64,000 nt of DNA, from assembly GCF_015160875.1 (NCBI RefSeq), contig NZ_CP063374.1:6575501-6639500 (forward strand), given 5' to 3'. Source of the stretch: Streptomyces chromofuscus (GTDB taxonomy: Bacteria; Actinomycetota; Actinomycetes; Streptomycetales; Streptomycetaceae). The first letter of the stretch is position 1. Each line of letters begins with the position of its first letter. The notes under the pieces are model-generated. The model was not told the DNA's origin. It was given only the letters and a program-made list of their open reading frames with translations, and searched no databases. The translations under genes were made by a program, and so were the position numbers. Positions 43,244 through 52,063 of the stretch are shown here, one piece after another.

Positions 43244-43277
43244 CGGACTACGCGAGTCGATTACGCCGCGTAGTCCG
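43244..43277. promoter_or_regulatory. Inverted repeat upstream of the truncated XRE gene
   Basis: CGGACTACGCG pairs perfectly with CGCGTAGTCCG (11 bases, 12-base loop). It is in a promoter-like position 128 bases before the XRE ATG, so it may be an operator or a terminator for upstream transcription. Confidence 0.5.
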
Positions 43278-43405
43278 GACGTGACGAAGATGCGCCCGGA
43301 CGTGCCCGGTCACGCCGTGGACTGGGCGCTGCTTCCTTCGTCGGCCGGGTCCGGTTCCACACCTTCCACACCGCTCCCGCACCCGCCAGGAACGGAGCGA
43401 GCCGT

Positions 43406-43897
43406 ATGCCGCAGCGTCGTGTCGTCACCGGTCGGAGCCAGGAACCGCTTCAGCGGTTCGCCGAGGAACTGCGCACCCTGCGCGCCGGGAGCGGGACGAG
43501 CCTGCGGCAGTTCGGCGAACGGCCGGGCTGGGACTGGTCGTTGTTCGGCAAGATGGAGAAGGGCGAGACGCTCGGCAGCCCCGAGGTGGTCCAGGCCCTG
43601 GACACCCACTACGGCACCCCGGGTCCGCTGCTGGCCCTGTGGGAACTGGTGGCCGGGGACCACACCCGGTTCCGGGAGCGCTACCGGCGGTACATGGCAC
43701 TGGAGTCGGAGGCGGTGAGCCTGTGGCACTTCGCGGTGAGCGTCCTGCCGGGGCTGATGCAGACGCCGGGCTACGCCCGTGAGGTGCTGGCCGCGGGCCG
43801 GCTGCGGGGGAAGGAACTCGACCAGCAGGTCGACGCGCGAATGGGGCGACGGGAGCTGCTGATGTCGGAGGAAGCGACGTGCGACCCAGCGACCTGA
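43406..43897 (+). pseudogene. Truncated XRE/DUF5753 regulator
   Basis: 163 residues against a usual 270-290. The helix-turn-helix (FAEELRTLRAGSGTSLRQFG, WSLFGKMEKGETL) and the first half of DUF5753 (LWHFAVSVLPGLMQTPGYAR, ARMGRRELL) are present, then the frame runs into MSEEATCDPAT and stops inside the start of the DUF397 gene. About 110 C-terminal residues, where the ligand site should be, are missing. The clean in-register end suggests a deletion joining to the region before DUF397. Confidence 0.75.
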
Positions 43898-44091
43898 CCG
43901 CCGCATCCTGGCGCAAGAGCAGCTACAGCAACCAGGACGGCGGAGCCTGCGTCGAGGTCTCCGACGACTTCGACGGCGTCGTCCCCGTGAGGGACAGCAA
44001 AGCCCCGCAGGGACCCGTGCTGATGTTCCCGGCGACCGGCTGGGCCGCCTTCGTCACCGGCGTCAAGGACGGGGGCCTGACTCCCCGCTGA
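43879..44091 (+). CDS. DUF397 protein
   Basis: 70 residues from GTG 43879: LTAASWRKSSYSNQDGGACV, then VPVRDSKAPQGPVLMFPATG and WAAFVTGVKDG. This is the complete DUF397 pattern. DUF397 proteins work as small partners of XRE/DUF5753 regulators, and the gene overlaps the truncated partner by 19 bases. With the regulator broken, it may be non-functional in practice. Confidence 0.93.
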   Translation: MRPSDLTAASWRKSSYSNQDGGACVEVSDDFDGVVPVRDSKAPQGPVLMFPATGWAAFVTGVKDGGLTPR

Positions 44092-44446
44092 CGTCGGAGA
44101 CCAGCGCGGTGTCGGTCAGATGCTCCACACCCCATCGCCTGAGCATCGCGAAGGCCGGGCCGAGGGCGGCGCCTGCGTCGGTGAGCCGGTAGGAGACACG
44201 GCAGGAACGGCCTGCGCCGACCTCCCGCACCACCAGACCATGGGCGGAGAGCTCGGCCAGCCGTTCCGTCAGCATCCGCGCACTGATGCCCACGACGGAC
44301 CGGTGCAACTCGGCGAAGAAGGCCGGCTTGTGCATCAGTGCGGCCAGGATCAGCCCGGTCCAGCGCTTACCCAGAAGCTCGAACAGTGGCTCGATGCCTT
44401 CGCACGGGTCGTCTTCCTCCCCGGCACCCGCCATGCGGTCCGTCAT
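44063..44446 (-). CDS. HxlR-family regulator
   Basis: 127 residues from ATG 44446. PLFELLGKRWTGLILAALMH and FFAELHRSVVGISARMLTER, then LAELSAHGLVVREVG, form the winged helix. The early DDPCEG has the family's N-terminal cysteine. The 3' end overlaps the convergent DUF397 gene by 29 bases. It is the last gene of a minus-strand run with the luciferase-like gene 37 bases upstream, so it may regulate the 44-49 kb cluster. Confidence 0.9.
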   Translation of the reverse strand: MTDRMAGAGEEDDPCEGIEPLFELLGKRWTGLILAALMHKPAFFAELHRSVVGISARMLTERLAELSAHGLVVREVGAGRSCRVSYRLTDAGAALGPAFAMLRRWGVEHLTDTALVSDVSGESGPRP

Positions 44447-44483
44447 CCATCGGCGGCCTTCCTCACCTGGCTGCCCCACTCCG

Positions 44484-45386
44484 TCAGTAACCCCTCTCCC
44501 GGGCCACGAGATCGCGCGCGGCCGGGGCCACTTCGGCACCGAACCGCTCGATCGTCGGCGCGTCGTCGCCACCGATGACGAAGGCACTGACGCCGTGCTC
44601 CAGGGCCATACCGGCGATCTGCTCGGCCCATGCCTCGGCAGGCCCGTCGAGCAGGCCCCGTGAAGTGGCCGAGAACCGGACCTGCATGAAGTTCATCACC
44701 CGGCGGACGGCGGAAGGGGAGCGCCCGGCCGTCCCGGCCGCCTCGTCGATGCGGGCGTTCATCTCGGGAAGTGAATCCACCCCCCGGGGCAGGTACTCGA
44801 TGGTCGGCAGCCAGCCGTCGCCCACCGCGCCGGTGAGGGCGAGCATCCTGGGTTTGTACGCCCCGACCCACACAGCGATGTCGTGCACGGGCCGAGGACC
44901 GCGCTTTGCCCCGTCGACCTCGTAGTACCGGCCGTGATGACGGACGCCGCCGCGGGTGTCGGTGTCCCAGATCTCGCGGATGACGCCGATCCCCTCACGG
45001 AGGGCTTCCACGCCCTGCCCCGGCGTGAGGTGACGGCCGCCCATGGCCGCGATGCCGTCCCAGAACGCCCCCGCGCCGATGCCCAGTTCGAAACGGCCGC
45101 CCGAGAGGATGTCCAGCGAGGCCGCCGCGCGCGCCAGGACGGCCGGCGGACGCAGCGGCAGACTGGTGACGTTGGCGCTGATGTGGACGTTCTCCGTGCG
45201 GGCGGCCACGTAGGCGAGGAGCGTGGAGGTGTCCAGGAAGGAGGCTTGGTAAGGGTGGTCCTGAAAAGTCACCAGATCAAGGCCCGCACGGTCTGTGGTG
45301 ACGGCCAGGTCGACCACCTGCTTGGCCGCCCCGGCGGCGGGGGTGATGAACGAGCCGAAGAGCAGACCATGTCCGTAATCGCTCAC
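44484..45386 (-). CDS. Luciferase-like (LLM) flavin-dependent oxidoreductase
   Basis: 300 residues, TIM-barrel. LLFGSFITPAAGAAKQVVDL, FQDHPYQASFLDTSTLLAYV, GRFELGIGAGAFWDGIAAMG and AVWVGAYKPRMLALTGAVGD fit the bacterial luciferase-like family that uses FMN or F420. The substrate is unknown. The start is GTG 45386, 8 bases after the FAD-oxidase stop, so the two oxidoreductases are one operon. Confidence 0.9.
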   Translation of the reverse strand: MSDYGHGLLFGSFITPAAGAAKQVVDLAVTTDRAGLDLVTFQDHPYQASFLDTSTLLAYVAARTENVHISANVTSLPLRPPAVLARAAASLDILSGGRFELGIGAGAFWDGIAAMGGRHLTPGQGVEALREGIGVIREIWDTDTRGGVRHHGRYYEVDGAKRGPRPVHDIAVWVGAYKPRMLALTGAVGDGWLPTIEYLPRGVDSLPEMNARIDEAAGTAGRSPSAVRRVMNFMQVRFSATSRGLLDGPAEAWAEQIAGMALEHGVSAFVIGGDDAPTIERFGAEVAPAARDLVARERGY

Positions 45387-45396
45387 GGGAAGCTCC

Positions 45397-47265
45397 TTAA
45401 ATCTCGCGTGTGCCCGCCGAGGGAACCTGCGGGTGCGCGTCGGGGTCGATGTTGAAATTGTCCCGGAACAGGTTGTCCGGGTCGTAACGTCGCTTGACCT
45501 CGCGCAGCCGTTGCAGGACTGCGGGCGGGAAGGCGTCGTTCAGGCGCTCGGGCCGGGTGTCGGTCTCGAAGCTGAGGTAGAGGCCGTCGAAATGCTTCCG
45601 CAGCGGGTCCCACACCCGGTCGAGAGCCTCGCTGTCCGCTCCCATGGCGGTCACCTGGAAGGCGGCCCCGCGGTGGGGGAAGGCCATCGCGTCGGAGGAG
45701 ACGTCGGCGATGGCCCCGCCCATCGCGCGGAGCTCGAAGAAGTACACCTGTCCGGTGCGCAGCAGGTCCGCGGCGTCCCGGGCGAACTCGGGAGTGAGCT
45801 TGGGCAGGAACGCCGAGCGAGAGACCGGCTCACCGAAGCCGTGGTGCCCCTCGGGGCCCACGTCGGCGGCGGAAGCCATGACGCCGGCGTACGGGGTGAC
45901 GACGACCTGTTGCCGGGCGAGCATCCCGATCTGTGCGAAGGGCGTCAGACGCTCCACGATGACGTCGGGATCCGGATGGTCGACGACTCCGAGGAGCTGG
46001 ACGCTCCAATGGTCCTGCCGGGGGCGGCCGGTGATGAGGAAGACGGTGGTGTCCCTGGGCGCCTCGGCGGCGGTCCTGCCGAAGTCGGACAACGTCTGCG
46101 CGATGTCCGTGGTGACGAGCCCCAGCTGGGCATGACCGACCTCGCCGACCTCGTCCACCTGGAACTCGAACGTGGTGGCGACACCGAAGTTCGCCCCCGC
46201 GCCGCGCACCGCCCAGAACAGGTCGGGACGCTCCTCGGCGTCGGCCCGGACGCGACTGCCGTCGGCGAGCACCAGCTCCACCGCGCGCAGGTGGTCGATG
46301 GTGAGCCCGTGTGCCCGGCCGAGCAGGCCGATCCCGCCCGCGGTCGCCAGCCCGCCCACGCCGACACCGCCGTAGTCGCCGGAGCCGAGCGCCCAGCCGT
46401 GCGGGTGCAGGGCGGCCGAGACCTGCTTCCAGGTCGCCCCCGGCCCTATCCGCACCAGGCGTTCCGCACGGTCCAGCACCTCTATGCCGTTCATCCGGCC
46501 CACGTCGACGACCAGGCCGCCGTGGTTGGTCGAGCGGCCGCTCACCCCGTGGCCGGCGCTGCGGATGCCGAGCGGCAGATGGGCGTGGCGCCGCGCGAAG
46601 GCGAGTGCGTCCGCGACCTCCTCGGCCGTCCCGGGCCGCAGCACCAGTCCTGGCGCGCCGCCGCGCAGGTAGTTGGACGAGACACCGCGATAGCCGGGGT
46701 CTCCCGGCTCCACCGCGTGGCGGGTGAGGGATTCCGGTATCGCGTCGTAGTCGATACCGGGACTGCGGCGTGCCCGCGCGGCCGGGGAGCGGCGCGGGCG
46801 GGCGGTGCGGGCGGCGCGCGCGAGGTCCGCCAGCCGCTCGACGTCCTCGGCCGAGCCGACGGGAACGACCACCGGCAGGCCGCCCTCGGACAGGGCAGCC
46901 AGTTCCTCGCCCGACGCCCCCCGGGAGGCGGTCACCCAGGCGGCGGCATCGGTGACGATCCTGCCCGGTGCCAGGACATCCAGGCTTTCCCTGGCCTTCG
47001 TCACGACGGTCCGGTAGGGCACCGTGGCGTCCCGCTGCGAGGACCCTCCCGTGTCGGCGAGAGCCGCACCCAGACTGATGCGGTCCGTCTTGCCCGCGAG
47101 CCAGGAGACAGCCGTCCAGGGGTCGACCCCGACCGGTCCGGTCGCGGGGGAGCTGTCGACGACGACCAGCGCGAGGCCGCGTTCCTCTGCCAGCCTGGCG
47201 AGCTCGACCCACCCGCCGTCGACGGAGCCGGACTCCGCCGGGTCAAGGCTGATTCCCAGTTCCAT
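45397..47265 (-). CDS. Fusion of a shortened luciferase-like domain with an FAD-binding (BBE-type) oxidoreductase
   Basis: 622 residues. The N-terminal 165 (GWVELARLAEERGLALVVVD, WLAGKTDRISLGAALAD, LDVLAPGRIVTDAAAWV) resemble parts of a luciferase-like barrel but are half the needed length. After an arginine/alanine linker (about 165-185) a PCMH FAD-binding domain begins (LVLRPGTAEEVADALAFARR, GIRSAGHGVSGRSTNHGGLV, GSGDYGGVGVGGLATAGGIG with GxGxG-like turn). The C-terminal berberine-bridge domain ends KRRYDPDNLFRDNFNI. Covalent FAD is possible (RSAGHG histidine). It probably oxidises a small organic substrate with its luciferase-like partner downstream. Confidence 0.88.
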   Translation of the reverse strand: MELGISLDPAESGSVDGGWVELARLAEERGLALVVVDSSPATGPVGVDPWTAVSWLAGKTDRISLGAALADTGGSSQRDATVPYRTVVTKARESLDVLAPGRIVTDAAAWVTASRGASGEELAALSEGGLPVVVPVGSAEDVERLADLARAARTARPRRSPAARARRSPGIDYDAIPESLTRHAVEPGDPGYRGVSSNYLRGGAPGLVLRPGTAEEVADALAFARRHAHLPLGIRSAGHGVSGRSTNHGGLVVDVGRMNGIEVLDRAERLVRIGPGATWKQVSAALHPHGWALGSGDYGGVGVGGLATAGGIGLLGRAHGLTIDHLRAVELVLADGSRVRADAEERPDLFWAVRGAGANFGVATTFEFQVDEVGEVGHAQLGLVTTDIAQTLSDFGRTAAEAPRDTTVFLITGRPRQDHWSVQLLGVVDHPDPDVIVERLTPFAQIGMLARQQVVVTPYAGVMASAADVGPEGHHGFGEPVSRSAFLPKLTPEFARDAADLLRTGQVYFFELRAMGGAIADVSSDAMAFPHRGAAFQVTAMGADSEALDRVWDPLRKHFDGLYLSFETDTRPERLNDAFPPAVLQRLREVKRRYDPDNLFRDNFNIDPDAHPQVPSAGTREI

Positions 47266-47329
47266 ACCGCTGTCCCATCCCTGAAACGAGCCGTCAAAAA
47301 GCTTTGCAGGCTCAACAATATAAACACAT

Positions 47330-47342
47330 AAACGATTGACGC
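47330..47342. promoter_or_regulatory. Degenerate TCAACGATTGA-type site
   Basis: AAACGATTGACGC, sharing 9 of 11 bases with the two exact TCAACGATTGA sites upstream of the next genes. It is 65 bases before the fusion oxidoreductase ATG. Confidence 0.45.
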
Positions 47343-47445
47343 GACCAAGGAAAGTGCCGGATCGCACGTCATGGACCGGGCCGGTGGTGCATCCGGCTGC
47401 GGAGTGCGGCCGCCCGGGACGGCCGCACTCGCGGAAGGTCACGGC

Positions 47446-48510
47446 TCAGGCGATGTAGAAGGGGCCGCCGTTGCCTTCCTTCTGGTAGCCGAAGTGGGTC
47501 CGCTCGGTGCGGAAGGTCTCCGCGACGGTCCAGGCGTGGTACTTCGTGAACACGGTGGCGCCGGCGAGCCGCTCCGGCCAGGTCTGCCCGTTGGACGTGG
47601 TCTTGGTCAGCGTCTTCTCGGTCGCGTAGTTGGCGATGGAGTTGATCCAGTTCTCGGCGCCGACCATCTGGTACTCGCGGCCCAGCCCCACCACGAAGCC
47701 CTGGAGCGCCTCGGCGTTGCTCATCTCCCGCAGGCCTTCCTCCGCGTACTTGAGCAGGTCGTGCCAGTACTCACGCACGATCTCGACGTCCTCGCGGGTG
47801 CCCCAGCGGGAGATGTGACCGCCGATCAGGGCCTTGAAGTCGTAGGACAGGATGTCGTCGTGGGCCTGGTAGAAGCCGCTGATGTTCTCCGAGACGTCGC
47901 AGTGCATGAAGGTCACGGAGCCGGGGCTCACGATGTCGATCTTGGTGAGGACCTTCTGCTCGGGGCCGTAGATGTAGATGTTGCCCGGGCAGTGGTCGGC
48001 ACCCTTGTACGACAGCTCCAACTTGACGCCGCCGACCTCGAGCTCCGCGTCCGTGTGGAAGGTCTCGGTGGGCAGCGGGCGGTACTTGTCGGGGAAGCGG
48101 GTCAGTAGCTCGCGCGTGATGTCGTGCGCGACGATCTTGACCTCGGGCCCGAACTGCGAGGCGGCGCCGATGTGGTCGGAGTGCCAGTGGCTGTAGATCA
48201 GGTGCGTGATCGGCTCCCGGGTGACGGAGCGGACCGCTGACTGGATGTTCTCGCCGAGCCCGGGCGGGGCGTCGATCACTATGACACCGCTGCCGGTGAC
48301 GACGAAGCCCCCGTCGTAGCCGGCCGGGCTCGTGACCCAGTAGAAGTTGCCGCCGTCGCCGACGTTCTCCAGGTGGTAGCCCTTCTCGTAGAAGGACGGG
48401 TCGTTCAGGTACTCGGGCATGAACTGTTGTGGGGACGGCATGTGCCCATCGGGCAGGGCCTTCGGGAAGCCCCACTTCGTCGGGTAGAAGTCGCCGTACT
48501 TGGTCGCCAT
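47446..48510 (-). CDS. Metallo-beta-lactamase-fold hydrolase
   Basis: 354 residues. THLIYSHWHSDHIGAASQFG gives the HxHxDH zinc motif (residues about 119-124), with GADHCPGNIYIYGPEQKVLT and GGHISRWGTREDVE for later metal ligands. DGGFVVTGSGVIVIDAPPGL is the usual entry strand. The family opens lactones, sulfates or related bonds; the substrate is unknown. AAAGGACGACC lies before the ATG. It shares its 330-base divergent promoter region with the alcohol dehydrogenase. Confidence 0.9.
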   Translation of the reverse strand: MATKYGDFYPTKWGFPKALPDGHMPSPQQFMPEYLNDPSFYEKGYHLENVGDGGNFYWVTSPAGYDGGFVVTGSGVIVIDAPPGLGENIQSAVRSVTREPITHLIYSHWHSDHIGAASQFGPEVKIVAHDITRELLTRFPDKYRPLPTETFHTDAELEVGGVKLELSYKGADHCPGNIYIYGPEQKVLTKIDIVSPGSVTFMHCDVSENISGFYQAHDDILSYDFKALIGGHISRWGTREDVEIVREYWHDLLKYAEEGLREMSNAEALQGFVVGLGREYQMVGAENWINSIANYATEKTLTKTTSNGQTWPERLAGATVFTKYHAWTVAETFRTERTHFGYQKEGNGGPFYIA

Positions 48511-48840
48511 GGTCGTCCTTTGACTGTGACTGGGCGGAGGTCCCTCTCGGGGCTTCCCCGCCTTCGTGGAACGTTTGCGGGGCAAGCTTGTTGCGGCACA
48601 AAACGTTTGTCAATCTCAACGATTGACGCTGCGAACTGGAATCGAGGCTCGAATCGGATCGCTTTGTGCGGCTCTGAGCTGCATGTATGCCGGTGGGTAG
48701 CGGGCTGTGGCGAAGAGTTTCGGTAGATGTGTGGTCAGAGACACATTTGATTGACAAGAAGTTCTTGGGGTTACATCGTTCATCTGCGTCAACGATTGAG
48801 TTGCCGCGATGAGATGTCGCCGAACAGGTAAGGACCCGTC
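48511..48840. promoter_or_regulatory. Divergent promoter region with TCAACGATTGA palindromes
   Basis: Separates the metallo-hydrolase and alcohol dehydrogenase genes. GTCAATC-N5-GATTGAC (48610-48628) is a perfect inverted repeat containing TCAACGATTGA at 48617-48627, and a second TCAACGATTGA lies at 48789-48799. TTGATTGAC at 48747-48755 is a half site. TTGACA-like and A+T-rich stretches near 48747-48775 suggest a promoter for the dehydrogenase. Confidence 0.65.
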
Positions 48841-49953
48841 ATGCGTATCCGGGCAGCAGTGGCCGAGGGCCGGAGTCAGCCGCTGGTGATCGAGGAGCTC
48901 GAACTCGACCAACCGCGGGAGGACGAGGTCCTGGTCCGCCTCGTGGCCACCGGCATCTGCCAGACGGACGCCCATGCCTGGCACCAGCGCATCCCGGTCG
49001 CGCTGCCGCACGTGCTCGGACATGAGGGCGCGGGCGTCGTCGAGAGGGTCGGAGCGTCGGTCGACGGACTGGAGCCCGGTGACCACGTCGTCCTGTCGTT
49101 CCAGTCATGTGGACGGTGCGAGCCGTGCCTCGGCGGTCACCCGGCGTACTGCGACAAGGCCTTCGCGGCGAACTTCTCCGGCGCACGGCTCGACGGCAGC
49201 CGGGGCCTGCGCCGCACCCGCGGCGCGGGCACCGGCGTCAACGCGCACTTCTTCGGGCAGTCGTCGTTCGCCACGCACGCCCTGACGAGCGCCTCGAACA
49301 CCGTCAAGGTGACCAAGGACGCCCCGCTGGAGCAGCTGGCTCCCCTCGGTTGCGGGCTGCAGACCGGTGCCGGTGCCGTGCTGAACTCGTTCGCCCTCCC
49401 GGCGGGAGCGAGCATCGCCGTCCTGGGCACCGGAGCGGTCGGATTCGGTGCCCTGATGGCGGCGGGTGTGGCCTGCGCGGCGAAGATCATAGCCGTGGAC
49501 GTCCACGCGGAACGTCTGGCGCTGGCCCAGGAGTTGGGCGCGACCCACGTCGTCGACGCCCGCCAGGAGGACGTGACGGCGGCCATCAGGGCCGTCGCGG
49601 CCAGAGGTGTCGACTTCGTGCTCGACACCACGGGCCGTCCGGAGATGCTCGGTCACGCGATCGCGTCCCTGGCGCCGATGGGCCGGGTCGGACTCGTAGC
49701 GGGCGGATCACCGGAGGCGGTCGTGCCCGTGGCCGAGCTCGCCCTGGGCAAGAGCGTCGCGGGAATCGTCCAGGGCGACGCCGTCCCGCAGCGGTTCATC
49801 CCTCAGCTGGTCGAGCTGTTCCGGTCCGGTCGCTTCCCGGTCGACCGCCTGGTGCGGTTCTACGACTTCGACGACATCAACACCGCGTTCGCCGACGCCG
49901 CACGCGGTGACGTCATCAAGCCGGTCCTGCGCATCGCCGACCCCCTCGGCTGA
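48841..49953 (+). CDS. Zinc alcohol dehydrogenase (aryl/benzyl-alcohol type)
   Basis: 370 residues. LVATGICQTDAHAWHQRIPV carries the catalytic zinc cysteine, LGHEGAGVVERVG follows, and the cysteine quartet CGRCEPCLGGHPAYC binds the structural zinc. The NAD domain has VLGTGAVGFGALMAAGV, and DFVLDTTGRPEM later. The overall form resembles benzyl-alcohol dehydrogenases. It would pair with the aldehyde dehydrogenase at 52.2 kb in a two-step oxidation. The TCAACGATTGA site is 41 bases upstream. Confidence 0.93.
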   Translation: MRIRAAVAEGRSQPLVIEELELDQPREDEVLVRLVATGICQTDAHAWHQRIPVALPHVLGHEGAGVVERVGASVDGLEPGDHVVLSFQSCGRCEPCLGGHPAYCDKAFAANFSGARLDGSRGLRRTRGAGTGVNAHFFGQSSFATHALTSASNTVKVTKDAPLEQLAPLGCGLQTGAGAVLNSFALPAGASIAVLGTGAVGFGALMAAGVACAAKIIAVDVHAERLALAQELGATHVVDARQEDVTAAIRAVAARGVDFVLDTTGRPEMLGHAIASLAPMGRVGLVAGGSPEAVVPVAELALGKSVAGIVQGDAVPQRFIPQLVELFRSGRFPVDRLVRFYDFDDINTAFADAARGDVIKPVLRIADPLG

Positions 49954-50104
49954 CGACCCGGGGGACCCGTCTCGCCCGCAGCCCTCGGGGCCGCGAGCCT
50001 TCGTCCCGCCTCCACGCACCGAGCCTCCAACACACCGACCGGCCGGGAGCCGTCGCAAGGACGCCCCCGGGCGGTGACGTCCCGCTGCTTACTCAGGTGA
50101 ACCC

Positions 50105-51532
50105 GTGCCCCCACTCGTGGCCTCTTCCCGCTCCTTCCAGCCTCGGACCACCCTGCTGGTCCTTCTCCTCGCCGTCTTCGCGTTCGCCCTGCTGCAGTCG
50201 CTGATCAACCCGGTGCTGCCCGCGTTGCAGGAGGACCTCGACACGACGCAGAACCTGATCGCCTGGGTGATGACGGCCTTTCTGCTCTCCGCCTCGGTCT
50301 GTACGCCCGTCGTCGGCCGCCTCGGCGACCGCTACGGCAAGGACCGCGTCCTTGTCGCCTCCCTCATCGCCCTGGCGGCGGGCGCGGTTGTCTCGGCGAC
50401 GGCACCCGACATCTCCCTCATGCTCGCCGGCCGGGTGGTGCAAGGCGTGGGCGGTGGAGTACTGCCGCTGACTTTTGGCATCATCCGTGACGAGCTGCCG
50501 CGGGAGAAGACGCCTGGCGCCATCGGTGTCGCCGCCGCCCTGGCCGCGGTCGGCGGTGGGGTGGGCGTCGTCGTGGCGGGGCCGCTGACCGACGCCTTCG
50601 GCATCCGGTCGCTGTTCTGGATCCCGGCAGCGCTGATCGTCGTGGCCGCCGTAGCCTCCCGGGTCGTCGTACCGCCCTCGCCCGCCCGGAACCCCACGCC
50701 CGTCAGCTGGCTCGCCACCGTGCTGATGGCCGGCTGGCTGGTGGCGCTGCTCGTGCCGCTGGCCCAGGCGTCCCGGTGGGGCTGGACGTCCCCCGCGGTG
50801 ATCGTCCCCTTCCTGGGCGCCGCAGCACTGGCCACCGGGTGGGTCGTCGTGGAGAAGCGCTCGGACCGCCCGCTGATCGACATGCGCATGTTGCGCAGCA
50901 CCGCCGTGTGGACGACGAATCTCGTCTCGTTGCTCTTCGGCGTCAGCCTGTTCGCCGTGATGGCCTTCCTGCCCATCTTCGTGCAGACGCCGCCGCAGGC
51001 CGGATACGGCTTCGGCGCGAGCGTCACACAGGCCGGACTGCTGCTCCTGCCGATGACCGTGACCATGTTCCTCGCGGGGCTCGGCTCGGCAAGGCTGGCC
51101 GGGAGGTTCGGGGCGCGGCAGGTACTCGTCACCGCCTCGGCGCTGAACGTCGTGGCGGTGGTCGCCCTCGCCGTCGAGCACGACCGGCGCTGGCAAATCG
51201 CCGCCGCGCTGGCCCTGATGGGGGTGTCCCTCGGCATCGCCTTCTCGACGATGTCCAATGTCATCGTCGCCGCCGTCCGGCCCGACCAGACCGGAGTGGC
51301 CAACGGTGTCACCGCGAACGTCCGCACCATCGGGGGGTCGGTCGGGGTGGCCGTGATGAGCGGCATCCTCGGCGCGCACACGCCCGCCGACGGCCTTCCG
51401 TCCGAGAGCGGCTACACCTACGGGTTCGCGGTTCTGGCGGTCGCGGGCGTCGCCGCCCTGCTGGTCGCCTCTCTGATCCCCGTACCGAAACCCGGGGCGA
51501 CGACTCAGGGGCCGGCGGTTCCCTCCGGCTGA
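50105..51532 (+). CDS. MFS transporter (DHA2-type, 14 helices)
   Basis: 475 residues with about 14 membrane helices. NLIAWVMTAFLLSASVCTPV and GRLGDRYGKDRVLVASLIAL give the A-type motifs; GRVVQGVGGGVLPLTFGIIR the C-type. It belongs to drug or organic compound exporters, though import of the cluster's substrate is possible. GTG 50105 is used. Its 3' end overlaps the convergent marR by 28 bases. Confidence 0.9.
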   Translation: MPPLVASSRSFQPRTTLLVLLLAVFAFALLQSLINPVLPALQEDLDTTQNLIAWVMTAFLLSASVCTPVVGRLGDRYGKDRVLVASLIALAAGAVVSATAPDISLMLAGRVVQGVGGGVLPLTFGIIRDELPREKTPGAIGVAAALAAVGGGVGVVVAGPLTDAFGIRSLFWIPAALIVVAAVASRVVVPPSPARNPTPVSWLATVLMAGWLVALLVPLAQASRWGWTSPAVIVPFLGAAALATGWVVVEKRSDRPLIDMRMLRSTAVWTTNLVSLLFGVSLFAVMAFLPIFVQTPPQAGYGFGASVTQAGLLLLPMTVTMFLAGLGSARLAGRFGARQVLVTASALNVVAVVALAVEHDRRWQIAAALALMGVSLGIAFSTMSNVIVAAVRPDQTGVANGVTANVRTIGGSVGVAVMSGILGAHTPADGLPSESGYTYGFAVLAVAGVAALLVASLIPVPKPGATTQGPAVPSG

Positions 51533-52044
51533 GGCAACACGCTTTCCACGGCGAGGCACGGGTCCGTCTCCGGTGTGACCGTGACGATGTGTTCCGCGGC
51601 ACGCTCGACCGCGTCGCGGAACATGTCCCGCTGTTCCTCCGGCAGCCCGCGCAGCACCTGGTCCTCCGCGTGGGCGACCCGCGCCTCGGCGGCGGCCAGC
51701 GCCTGCCGACCCAGTTCGGTGGCCACGATGCGCCGCGCTCGGCGGTCGCGCGGGTCGCGTTGCCGCTCGATCAGACCGGCGGACTCGAGATCGTCGATCA
51801 GGTAGGTCATCACGCTGCGGTCGATCACCAGACGGGTGGCCAGCGCTCCCTGCGTGGGCACCTCTTCGTGCACGACCACGGCCAGGATGTGGTACCCGCG
51901 GCTGCCGTGCGGCAGGTCCTGCAGCGCCACCTCGACGTACTCGTGCCAGCGGCGCAGCACCATACCGAGCGACCAGCCGAAGTTGGTGCCTCGCTGACGT
52001 GTGAGGTGTTCCTGCTCTTGGGGCCGGTTCGTGGCAGTGGACAT
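51505..52044 (-). CDS. MarR-family regulator
   Basis: 179 residues. The winged helix is HEEVPTQGALATRLVIDRSV, then MTYLIDDLESAGLIERQRDP and RDRRARRIVATELG. The long C-terminal helical arm ends with ETDPCLAVESVLPQ. It is divergent from the aldehyde dehydrogenase, with the perfect palindrome TGTGTTGATCAACACA between them, an expected MarR autoregulatory site. It likely controls the exporter-aldehyde dehydrogenase part of the cluster. Confidence 0.92.
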   Translation of the reverse strand: MSTATNRPQEQEHLTRQRGTNFGWSLGMVLRRWHEYVEVALQDLPHGSRGYHILAVVVHEEVPTQGALATRLVIDRSVMTYLIDDLESAGLIERQRDPRDRRARRIVATELGRQALAAAEARVAHAEDQVLRGLPEEQRDMFRDAVERAAEHIVTVTPETDPCLAVESVLPQPEGTAGP

Positions 52045-52063
52045 GCCGGAAGCGTAACAGGAG

